16,670 nucleotides of DNA from a bacterium (GTDB lineage Bacteria > Patescibacteriota > JABMPQ01 > JAQVVF01). Below, piece by piece: positions 6,841 through 14,200 of this stretch. A program made the position numbers and the translations under genes. The stretch covers positions 1 to 16,670 of the forward strand of contig JAUWOX010000007.1 in NCBI GenBank assembly GCA_030611905.1, given 5' to 3'. Positions within the stretch are counted from its first letter, which is position 1. Each line of letters begins with the position of its first letter. Below the pieces are notes generated by a model. It searched no databases. It saw only the letters and a list, made by a program, of their open reading frames with translations, and was not told where the DNA came from.

Positions 6841-6860
6841 ATAAAGAAAGGTGGTGATAA
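6841..6860 (+). repeat. 20-base direct repeat with ribosome site, copy 2
   Basis: This is identical to 6583-6602. It carries the Shine-Dalgarno for the 36-residue gene at 6863. The duplicated translation-initiation region flanks the Acb2/Tad1-like gene. Confidence 0.8.
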
Positions 6861-6862
6861 TA

Positions 6863-6973
6863 ATGCCAAAAGGAAAATCAAGAACCTTAGCTGAAAGAAA
6901 AGCAAGGCATAAAAAGATTTATGGATCGTTAAAAGACTTCTCAAAACAAAGGGGGTATAAAAGAAAAAAATGA
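6863..6973 (+). CDS. Small basic protein, 36 residues
   Basis: The ATG follows AAAGGTGGTGA at a good distance. The product begins MPKGKSRTLAERKARHKKIY and ends GYKRKK. It is overwhelmingly basic, with no cysteine or membrane segment, so it could bind nucleic acid. It ends at TGA after a run of seven A bases. The adjacent reading frame continues without a stop into the endonuclease VII-like gene, so this may be an independent small gene or the N-terminal part of that nuclease separated by a frameshift. I do not recognise a family. Confidence 0.55.
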   Translation: MPKGKSRTLAERKARHKKIYGSLKDFSKQRGYKRKK

Positions 6974-7019
6974 AGAGAAAATTAAAGATAGGGTTTCCTT
7001 AAAGAAATACGGAATTAAC

Positions 7020-7235
7020 ATGGAAGGAGTATGGCAATTATGGAAAAAACAAGAAAAAAGGTGTGCTATTTGTAAAAAATTAATAAAGAAAAAAGATATA
7101 CAAGTTGATCATGATCATAAAACAGGAAAAGTTAGAGGTCTTTTATGTTTAACTTGCAATATGGGTATCGGATATTTGAAGGAGTCAATAGATAATTTGT
7201 TATCTGCTATTAAATATCTTGAAAGGAATACTTAA
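7020..7235 (+). CDS. Endonuclease VII-like HNH nuclease
   Basis: The product is 71 residues from the ATG. CAIC (15-18) begins the zinc site; IQVDHDHKTGKVRGLLC carries the catalytic DHDH, and CLTCNMGIGYLK completes the second zinc pair with the conserved Asn-Met-Gly-Ile-Gly. This is the hallmark block of the recombination endonuclease VII family (T4 gp49), whose members resolve DNA junctions or act as small homing nucleases. The family normally has more sequence before CaIC, including a KKYGI-type motif, and the codons just upstream in frame do encode SLKKYGIN. The true product therefore probably starts before 7020 although no ATG is available there. The stop TAA overlaps the next ATG (TAATG). 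Confidence 0.8.
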   Translation: MEGVWQLWKKQEKRCAICKKLIKKKDIQVDHDHKTGKVRGLLCLTCNMGIGYLKESIDNLLSAIKYLERNT

Positions 7236-7876
7236 TGCGTGTTTGTGTTGAATTTGATGACTTTAGTCCACGAAATTCAAATTTTGGTCTTTTAGAAGAT
7301 TTAAAAGACCATTATAAGGATTTTAAGGTGACTTTGTTTACCGTACCTTGGGAAATTAGATGGGGAGAACCAACGCCAATTACTGAAGAAAAATACCGGC
7401 CATTTTGTGAGGCAATTAAAAAATCAGTAGATTGGATTGAGATTGCTCTGCACGGATTAACTCATGCACCAATGGAATTTGAAAAAATGAGTTATGAGGG
7501 TGCAAAAAAAAGGATAGTAGTAGCTGAAAAAATGTTAATTAATCGGGAAATTACTTATGCAAAAATATTCAAAGCTCCTCATTGGAAAATCTCTGAAGGA
7601 GCGGAAAAGGCAGCCTTTCAATTAGGATTCCATGTCATGAAGGATGGTTATTATAATTGGAATCTAAAAGACGAAATGCCAAAAGGAAAAGATTTTTTAA
7701 TTGCTCATGGTCATATTCAAAATACAATGGGAAATGGATTAGAAGAAATAATGCCGAAATTATTGAAATTACCAACTAATACTAAATTTATGTGGCTTTC
7801 AGAACATTTAGGAGCTAAAAGAGTCAATTCTCCTAAAGTTCTAAAGACATTGAAAGAAATGAGAGTAAAAAAATGA
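7235..7876 (+). CDS. Polysaccharide deacetylase-like protein (NodB/DUF2334-type)
   Basis: The product is 213 residues. It begins RVCVEFDDFSP, with the Asp pair D8/D9 typical of NodB-homology deacetylases. LHGLTH (72-77) supplies the metal-binding H-x3-H, FKAPHW (112-117) matches the family's substrate-pocket motif, and LIAHGH (155-160) the late His. VTLFTVPW after the first strand fits the short DUF2334-like branch. Such enzymes remove N- or O-acetyl groups from sugars using a divalent metal. No signal peptide is seen, so it should act in the cytoplasm or on the virion precursor, not in the envelope. The start overlaps the upstream stop. It probably belongs to the same sugar-modification set as the glycosyltransferases; the substrate is unknown. 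Confidence 0.72.
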   Translation: MRVCVEFDDFSPRNSNFGLLEDLKDHYKDFKVTLFTVPWEIRWGEPTPITEEKYRPFCEAIKKSVDWIEIALHGLTHAPMEFEKMSYEGAKKRIVVAEKMLINREITYAKIFKAPHWKISEGAEKAAFQLGFHVMKDGYYNWNLKDEMPKGKDFLIAHGHIQNTMGNGLEEIMPKLLKLPTNTKFMWLSEHLGAKRVNSPKVLKTLKEMRVKK

Positions 7877-8106
7877 ACAGACATAATCTTTACATAAAAT
7901 GTGTAGATTGCCAAACAGAATTTATTTTCACAATAGGAGAACAAGGATTTTATGAGGATCATAAGCTTTATCCTCCTAAACGCTGTCCTCTTTGCCGAAA
8001 AGCAAAAAAAAGAGAAAGACAAGATGCAGAACATAGAATAAAGCAAGAACAGAATTATGAAAGGAGAAAACAGCATGAAGAATCATCTGAAAATACTTTG
8101 CTTTGA
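7873..8106 (+). CDS. Zinc-ribbon protein (zf-trcl-like)
   Basis: The product is 77 residues. CVDC (10-13) and CPLC (38-41) bracket EFIFTIGEQGFYEDHKLYPP, the recognisable pattern of the 'probable zinc-ribbon' family (CxxC, then F-x-F-T-x-GEQ-x-F-Y, then PP-x-RCxxCR). A highly charged helical tail (KKRERQDAEHRIKQEQNYER) follows. The ATG overlaps the deacetylase stop (ATGA), and the tail overlaps the next gene's start by about 32 bases. Members are short and of unknown function; nucleic-acid or protein binding is usually assumed. Confidence 0.8.
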   Translation: MNRHNLYIKCVDCQTEFIFTIGEQGFYEDHKLYPPKRCPLCRKAKKRERQDAEHRIKQEQNYERRKQHEESSENTLL

Positions 8107-9127
8107 TAACGGCACTACTAGTCGGAAGTGGCGTTTCAATGGTCAGGCAGACAGAATAAACAAACTTACTGAACATGAAATGTTTGTTGTTAGCAGTAAA
8201 GAATGGAATGGAGATATTGTAGGAGCGAATTTAGTAATTCTTGAAATGTTAACTGGCCCTCAAATTGTGGACGCGTGTCATCAACAAGGGGCGAAAGTAA
8301 TATATGAGGCGGACGATGCGGTTATTGATAGCTACGGCAAGGAAAGAAAAAACCTTCAACACATTGGGCCGGTCTGGAGATCAAATTCAATTGAAACGAT
8401 TAAGAAGTGTGATGCTGTTACTGTTTCTAATCAAGTCTTAAAAGAAAATTACGAACGTTTTACTAAAAAACCAGTTCACATTCTTCCTTTTTATCTAGAT
8501 TATAATTGGTATGGGAAAGAGTTGTCAGAAATAAAAAGGATTACTGATGAAATCCGTCTTGGCTGGTTTGGATCAAGAGGACATTTAGAAGATTTACAAA
8601 TGGTTACTCCGGCAATCAAAGAAGTTTTAGAAAAATATCCCAAAGTAAAGTTTGTTTACTGCGGTTTTGGCGGGATGAGTTCAGAAAGACTTTTAACAGA
8701 AGTTGGTTGGGGAGAAGATGTTTTCAAAACTATCCCCCGAGAACGCAGGGAGTTTGCCTTGGGAGTTCCGCCAGACTACTGGCCATTAAAACATAGATTC
8801 TTAGATTTAGACATTGGTGTTTCACCTTTAATAGATGATTATTTTAATCATTGTAAAACTTATACAAAATGGTTGGAGTATTCAATTTTAGAAACGCCCG
8901 GAGTATACTCGCCAACTGTCTATACTGACGTAGTTAAACATGGCAAGACAGGCTTTATTGCTAAAACAAAAAAGGATTGGATTAAATATCTTTCACTTTT
9001 AATTGAAGACAAAAAATTAAGAGAAGAGATAGGAAAAAAAGCAAGGAAAGAAGTTCTTAAAAATTACGATTTAGATAATTGTTGGAGAAATTGGTTAAAG
9101 ATATACAAAGAAGTTGCAAGAGTGTGA
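8075..9127 (+). CDS. GT-B fold glycosyltransferase (group 1/GT4-like)
   Basis: The product is 350 residues. The N-terminal Rossmann half contains LVILEMLTGPQIVD and KVIYEADDAV (75-83), a signature seen in many phage and surface-polysaccharide transferases, then CDAVTVSNQVLKENY. The C-terminal donor-binding half contains IRLGWFGSRGHLEDL, VKFVYCGFGG, and ISP-like GVSPLIDDYFNHCKTYTKWLEY with a small-residue ETPGVYSP loop and HGKTGFIA near the end. GT4 enzymes retain the anomeric configuration and need no DXD metal site. I chose ATG 8075, because GGAG lies eight bases upstream; ATG 8057 is an alternative. The final codons overlap a possible extended -10 element. The acceptor may be a virion or surface glycan. 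Confidence 0.85.
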   Translation: MKNHLKILCFDNGTTSRKWRFNGQADRINKLTEHEMFVVSSKEWNGDIVGANLVILEMLTGPQIVDACHQQGAKVIYEADDAVIDSYGKERKNLQHIGPVWRSNSIETIKKCDAVTVSNQVLKENYERFTKKPVHILPFYLDYNWYGKELSEIKRITDEIRLGWFGSRGHLEDLQMVTPAIKEVLEKYPKVKFVYCGFGGMSSERLLTEVGWGEDVFKTIPRERREFALGVPPDYWPLKHRFLDLDIGVSPLIDDYFNHCKTYTKWLEYSILETPGVYSPTVYTDVVKHGKTGFIAKTKKDWIKYLSLLIEDKKLREEIGKKARKEVLKNYDLDNCWRNWLKIYKEVARV

Positions 9128-9133
9128 TATAAT
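9125..9133 (+). promoter_or_regulatory. Possible extended -10 promoter before the membrane-protein gene
   Basis: TGATATAAT contains a perfect TATAAT with the TG of an extended -10 one base before it. It overlaps the glycosyltransferase stop codon and lies about 50 bases before the next ATG. No convincing -35 box is found at the usual distance. AT-rich sequence makes a chance match possible. Confidence 0.35.
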
Positions 9134-9180
9134 TGCTATAGGATGAAAGTATTATCTTAAAAAAAGAAAGGGGGTGAAAA

Positions 9181-9438
9181 ATGATTAAAAAAATTCTTTA
9201 TTTCTTTGTCTGTTTTTTTCTTATTGCCTTACTTGCTTTAGCTACTAACATTCTTATTTTTCAAGGTCTTTTTGGTTTTGAAAAAAGCTTTCTTAATTTT
9301 ATTCCTTTGATTTTAGTTCCTGCTTTATTTTATTTCTTTGCCAAAAAGAAAATAGTCAAGTTGGCGGCTAAGCTATTTTTCTTTCTTAGTCTTGTTTTCT
9401 TTATTTTATTTGTAACACTTCCTCTGTGGGGAATTTAG
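9181..9438 (+). CDS. Small membrane protein with three predicted helices
   Basis: The product is 85 residues. Three hydrophobic stretches are visible: about 4-30 (FFVCFFLIALLALATNILIF), 38-54 (NFIPLILVPALFYFF) and 63-83 (AAKLFFFLSLVFFILFVTL), with a KKK cluster between the second and third. Start ATG 9181 has the strong site GGGGGTGA. A holin-like or membrane-remodelling role is possible from size and topology, but no endolysin gene is present in the window and no family is recognised. The gene is followed directly by the second promoter copy. Confidence 0.65.
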   Translation: MIKKILYFFVCFFLIALLALATNILIFQGLFGFEKSFLNFIPLILVPALFYFFAKKKIVKLAAKLFFFLSLVFFILFVTLPLWGI

Positions 9439-9441
9439 GAC

Positions 9442-9471
9442 TTGACAAAAGTTTTTAAAAGGTGTTAAACT
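9442..9471 (+). promoter_or_regulatory. Sigma70-type promoter, copy 2 of a repeated motif
   Basis: TTGACA (9442-9447) and TAAACT (9466-9471) are separated by 18 bases. The lead-in GGAC, the spacer start and the -10 match the copy at 1967-1995. The start site would be near 9478. The promoter faces the late virion genes, but a strong terminator lies only about 30 bases downstream of the -10. Confidence 0.6.
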
Positions 9472-9501
9472 AGTTTTTAAGGCTAAGACTATCATGTCAA
9501 G

Positions 9502-9526
9502 CCCCCGAAGTGTCGGGGGTTTTTTT
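9502..9526 (+). terminator. Intrinsic terminator
   Basis: The stem CCCCCGA (9502-9508) pairs with TCGGGGG (9513-9519) around the loop AGTG and is followed by seven T bases (9520-9526). It would stop transcripts from the membrane-protein gene and also those starting at the promoter at 9442-9471, leaving an RNA of roughly 45-50 bases unless antitermination occurs. Confidence 0.9.
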
Positions 9527-9546
9527 ATTTAACAGAAAGGAGAAAA

Positions 9547-9726
9547 ATGGGAGAAGATATAGCAGTTCCAGAAAGAGAAATAAGTGTAAACATAAAGAAA
9601 GCGAACAATGGATTTGTTGTTAGTACTTACGGAAGGAAAAAGGATCAAACTTATATTTACGCAAAAATATCTGAAGCTCTTGAAGAATTAGAATCTCTTT
9701 TTTCAGTAGCTGAACAGAAAGACTAA
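9547..9726 (+). CDS. Small hypothetical phage protein, 59 residues
   Basis: The ATG follows AAAGGAG at 9536-9542. The product begins MGEDIAVPEREISVNIKKAN and continues with NGFVVSTYG, IYAKISEALEEL. It resembles the common small phage layout of a beta hairpin followed by one amphipathic helix (a 'G-F/Y-V-V ... EALEEL' pattern), but the family function is unknown. The stop is one base before the next ATG, so it is probably the first gene of the late virion operon downstream of the terminator. Confidence 0.7.
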   Translation: MGEDIAVPEREISVNIKKANNGFVVSTYGRKKDQTYIYAKISEALEELESLFSVAEQKD

Positions 9727-9727
9727 T

Positions 9728-11218
9728 ATGTCATTAAGAAATCTCTTTGCAGGTGGAGTAGCAACATTAGGACAGCTCTTAGGAGAGAGAGAGTATGGTA
9801 TTTCTGAATGGATTGCGCCTCCTGCCCAAGGGGCAGAACAAACTCGTCCTTGGCTTTATGGTTCGGCTGGCGGTGCTTACGTAGAACCTAAGCCCTCTAG
9901 TACAGGTTTTATCGGCCCTCTTTATAGCGGCCCTCAAGGCGAATTAACACCTTCTCCTTCTCCTTCATTAGCTCCAACCGGCGGCGGTGGTGGTAATGGT
10001 GGTGGTAATGGGGGTGGTAATGGTGGTGGGGTTGATAGAATGTCCGCATGGAGAAATCTGGGAAATACTGGCGATCTCCCGGTGGGATGGGCTGGCCCTT
10101 ATACTCGTGAAGCCATTGAAGCTCAAAGAGCAGAAGAAGGTCGGAGAACAGCTGCTTATGAATCAAAAGTAAGAGGGAGTATTTCCGCCGCTTATGAACC
10201 AATCTTTGCTGAACTTGACAAGCAACTCGGTTTACTATCAGGTCAAAGAGGCGAATTTGAAACAGGAATTAGAGGATTGGCCGAAACTCAACGTGGCGGT
10301 GTTGAAATAGAAAGAGCGGCCGGAGAAAGAAGGCTTAGGGCGATGGGAGTAACCGAGGGAGAAAGAGCAACGATAGCAAGAGGAGAAACAAAAGAAGAAG
10401 CAAAAGGGGCTTTAAGAAACCTTGAACAAGATATTCGTAATCAAATGAAAGCGTACGGACATTATTTCGGGGCTAGAGGGGCAGGCGATTCTTCAGCTCC
10501 CTATATGGCTTCTGAAGCTATCACCCGGGGCGGGCAAAAAGCAAGAGCGGGAGTATTAACAGAAAGAGGAAAAGGATTGTCTAAAATAGGCAGCCAGTTA
10601 AGAGAAGCTTTAAGCAATATTGATCTTAAAATACAGGATGTTAGTACTTTAGCAGCGACTCAATCAAACAAGATTGAAGAATGGAAAAATACTAAATTAT
10701 TTGATATTAGCAAGTGGGCAACTGATCGGTTGTCAGAATTAGGAATGGCAAAAGCTCAGGCCGGAACAGAAAAAGGAAAAGCAATTGCTAATCTTATTCA
10801 AAATACTCAAGCAGATTTTGTCAATAGATTAAGACAACTTGACGATGCGGCCATAAATTACAAAGCAGCAGTTTCAGAGTGGCAGATGAAAAGAGGCGCA
10901 GAGCTTGAAGATTATGGAACTAAACTGCAAATGGCAAGCAAATATCAAACCACGTCTTATCCGACACAAGGAACAAAGGGATATAAAGACGCGCTTGCCG
11001 CTTTTCAAAAGCTCTACGGAACTGGAACCTTAAGCTTTGGTCAAGCGCAGCAGGCAATCATGGATCAATTTGGCATTGATCCTCTTGCTGGACTTGAGTT
11101 AACAGCCGGACAAACAGAAGAAAAGAAAAAACCCTTTGGGCTGGAATCATTATTTAACATGACAACAACGCCCACCGGAACAGGATCAACAATACCAACT
11201 ACAGGTAGCAGCTGGTAA
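9728..11218 (+). CDS. Large helical virion-associated protein with Gly/Asn linker
   Basis: The product is 496 residues. The N-terminus (about 1-84) has small hydrophobic and Pro/Ser-rich sequence ending in a PSPSPS tract. Residues 85-101 are a glycine linker punctuated by Asn. From about 120 to 400 the sequence is strongly helical and rich in Ala, Glu, Arg and Gln, with many RGG/RGE turns. The last 25 residues are Thr/Gly-rich and probably disordered. No enzyme motif is visible. Lying between the terminator and the giant ejection-like protein, it is likely an internal virion or tail-tube-associated protein of a podovirus-like particle, but I do not recognise a named family. The ATG follows the previous stop by one base with only a weak AGAAAG site, suggesting translational coupling. 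Confidence 0.6.
   Translation: MSLRNLFAGGVATLGQLLGEREYGISEWIAPPAQGAEQTRPWLYGSAGGAYVEPKPSSTGFIGPLYSGPQGELTPSPSPSLAPTGGGGGNGGGNGGGNGGGVDRMSAWRNLGNTGDLPVGWAGPYTREAIEAQRAEEGRRTAAYESKVRGSISAAYEPIFAELDKQLGLLSGQRGEFETGIRGLAETQRGGVEIERAAGERRLRAMGVTEGERATIARGETKEEAKGALRNLEQDIRNQMKAYGHYFGARGAGDSSAPYMASEAITRGGQKARAGVLTERGKGLSKIGSQLREALSNIDLKIQDVSTLAATQSNKIEEWKNTKLFDISKWATDRLSELGMAKAQAGTEKGKAIANLIQNTQADFVNRLRQLDDAAINYKAAVSEWQMKRGAELEDYGTKLQMASKYQTTSYPTQGTKGYKDALAAFQKLYGTGTLSFGQAQQAIMDQFGIDPLAGLELTAGQTEEKKKPFGLESLFNMTTTPTGTGSTIPTTGSSW
9980..10030 (+). repeat. Short in-frame 12-base tandem repeat encoding GGGN units
   Basis: After GGC GGC, three 12-base units of the type GGT-GGT-GGT-AAT follow, ending in a final GGT-GGT-GGG. 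They code for residues 85-101 of the 496-residue protein, a flexible linker. Such simple repeats can change copy number by slippage. Confidence 0.75.
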
Positions 11219-11234
11219 ATGATAAAAATGAAAA

Positions 11235-14200
11235 ATGAAAAGAGGACTTCTCCAATTAATATTAATAGAAAAGATAAAGAAAAGAATGATGCAAGCCGCG
11301 CCAGCGGCTATCCCTGCAATTGGTCTTTATAAAGCCGCTCCTAAAATTGGCAGAGCTTTGCAAAAAGCCCCAGAATTTAAAATCCCAAGACAAAAACTAA
11401 TTCCTCCGCTTCGTGCTCTTGCCGGTGTGGCAGAGTTTGGGCCGCAAATGGTTGGTGGGGCGATAAGGAGTTATGGACGGACTCTTGAGAGAGTAGCAAC
11501 CCCGACCGGTAGGAAAGAATTAAAAAAATCACTCTTTAGAGTTGTCAAAAAACCTCTTAGGTGGGAAACATTAAGAGAACCAGCTTTTGAGGCAGCCTTA
11601 GATATTCCAGACTTTTTCCCGGGAGGATTTTTATTTGCTGGTGGACTTAAAATGGTTGGTAAAGGAGCTGGCAAAAAGTTTGTTAAAGAAGCAGGAGAAA
11701 AGTTTGTTAAAGAAACCGGGGAGAAATTTATCAAGGAAACCGGAGAAAAAGGAATTAAAGAAATAGCAGAAAAAGGAGTAAAGAAAAAGATAACCAAAAA
11801 AGTAGCGAAGTTTAAAATAAAAACCCCAGAAGTTAAAATCAAAAGACCAGCCTATTTAGGAGAGATCGGAGAATTAGAAAGAAAAGTAGATGATCTAATT
11901 GGATATACACCCGGAGGTATTCGGTCAAAAGACGATGCAATGAGAGAACAATTACTTCAATATACTAAAGAAGCAGCACCGCCAAAAGTAGTAAAAGTGA
12001 TTGAGAAGCTAGAAAACACGCTATCAGAACTAAGAAACGCAAGGCTTGAATGGGAAGGAGTAGAAAAAGGACTTAAAAAATATCCTCAAAAGCTTTTACA
12101 AAAAGAAGCATCAAAAAGAGCGGCAATTGGAAGAATGTCTTCGGAAATAAAAGAAATGGGCGAAAAGCTCAAAAAATTAGAAGTAGAAAAAGTAAAGGTA
12201 AAAGGAAAAGTAATACAAAAATCAGTGCATGTTTTCAATATTAATCTTGATCGGTTAAAAACAACAAAAAGTGGTAAAAAAATAATTTATGAAACTGTTG
12301 AAAAATTAAAACCAGAGTTGAGTAAAATAAAAGGAAAGACTCTTGGCCACAAAGAAGTTTTAAAAGAAGCTCAACGATCTCAGCTTTTGCAAGGAATTAG
12401 TCCAAGAGAACACCAAAAGACTGCAGAAGCAACCCTGTTGGCCACAAGACAACGCCTAACAGCTCTTTCAAACGAAATCGCAGGGTTGGGCGGAAAAGCA
12501 ACAAAAACAACGTGGAACGAATATGTAAGGCTCTTGAAGACGGTTTCGTCTTATGCTGCTGAAAAGGGACGGGCATTGGAAGCTTTAAAGATCGGGGCCA
12601 AGGGTAGAACGGTTAGAGATGAGTTTATAAAAGAGATTCTAAAGACCGGAGCAAAAACCGATGCAATTGTTGTTGCTGCCCGCGGAGTTGATTTTGACAA
12701 TGCCAAGCAAGTGACAGAATTTTATCGGAAGTTTGTTAAACCAAATGCTTCAGAGATTCTTAACTGGTATCGCTATGTCAATATGCTTTCTTCTCCTAAA
12801 ACACAAGTTATTAATATTTTGGGGAATTTATTTCAAGCTCCTCTTGCTGTTAGTGAAAAATTAGTATCCGGAACAGTTGACGCGGTTAGTTCTGTTTTAA
12901 CTGGCAAAACAAGACAATATTATGTAGAAGAAGTTCCCCACTACGTTAGAGGCTTTGTTAATGCTGTTCCAGAAGCAATCAGTAATTTCAGAAAAGCTCT
13001 TAGTGGAGAAACTGTAATTAAGCGTCCTGATGTTAAAAGAATGCCGTTTACTACTAAAGGATTGGGATGGACTTATGGTTCAATTTTAAGAATGATGGAA
13101 GGTGCGGACGTTTTCTTTCAAACATTGTTCAAAGCAGCAACAAAAGAAAGCTTGGCTTACAAATACGCCAAAATGGGCAAAAAGATTGCTCCAGAGGTTT
13201 TGGAAGGGTTAGTAGAAAAAGAAGCTTTATATAGAATTTTCAGACAGCCATTAAATGCCCCAGAACAAGGATATGTTCTAAAATGGATTGATCAATTAAC
13301 ATCAGGGATTTATTCTTTGAGACGTGTTCCCGGATTAGGATGGATTGCCCCGTTTGTGCAAACGCCAATGAACATCTTAAAACAAGGATTAGAACATTCA
13401 CCGATGGGGATTGCTACCATTCCCGGAGCAGCAGAGAAAACCCCGCAAGTATCTAAAGCCTTAATCGGTTCTATGGTTTCTCTAGGAGCTGCTTTCATGG
13501 CTTTAGAAAACAGGACTACTTGGAAAGCTCCAATCGGTAAAAAACAAAAAGAGTTATTTTACGCTACTTTTCAGCCCTATTCTTTAAGAATTGGGGATAA
13601 GTGGATAAGTTATAGCAAATTAGGGCCAATCGCCTACCCTATTGCTTTGTCAGCTGCTTTTAAATATGAGTTTGAACGAAATCCAAGTGATAAGGTTTTG
13701 GAAAATATGGGACGGGCTGTTTTAGCAATGAGTGATTTCTTTACTGATCAATCATACCTTCAAGGGATTGGAAACGCCATAGACGCTGTTAGAGGCGAAG
13801 AATACGCTGCGAAAAGGCTTATCTCAGGACTAGGACGTCAAGTAATTCCTTTGGTTTCTCTGCAAGGATGGGTAGCACGTATAGTTGACGATGTTTACCG
13901 GCACCCGGAATCAATTGCAGAACATATCAAAGTAGGAGTTCCGATCGTGTCTAAAGGAGTTGCGCCATACAGAACGCCAACCGGAGAACCATCAAAAAGA
14001 CAATTCATTATTTTCAATGCGATCTCTCCTTTTCAGATCAGAAAACACGATCCAGTATATGCTCAGATTTATCGGGCCTATCAAGTTTTATTGAGAGTTA
14101 AAAAAGTTAGAAGTGATCTTTTTAAGATTGCTAAAGACTTAGATTTAACAGACGAAGAAAAACGAAAAAGAATCTTAGAGAAAATAAATAGGTATCGGGG

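Noticed and set aside
7717..8076. Antisense 119-residue hydrophobic-looking frame
   Set aside because: It is the complement of Lys-rich AT-rich coding sequence, which always gives Phe/Leu/Ser-rich frames; two sense genes with clear motifs occupy the region.
9441..9501. Seven-base inverted match CTTGACA / TGTCAAG around promoter copy 2
   Set aside because: A seven-base match within about 60 bases is expected fairly often by chance and the first promoter copy lacks the counterpart.
11219..11332. Short 37-codon frame starting at ATG 11219
   Set aside because: It has no ribosome site, overlaps the large virion gene, and shows no recognisable composition; its only possible value is as an alternative initiation context.
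11471..11842. Antisense 123-residue frame with repeated LINFSPVSLTNFSP units
   Set aside because: The repeat is the reverse complement of the in-frame octad repeat of the large virion protein.
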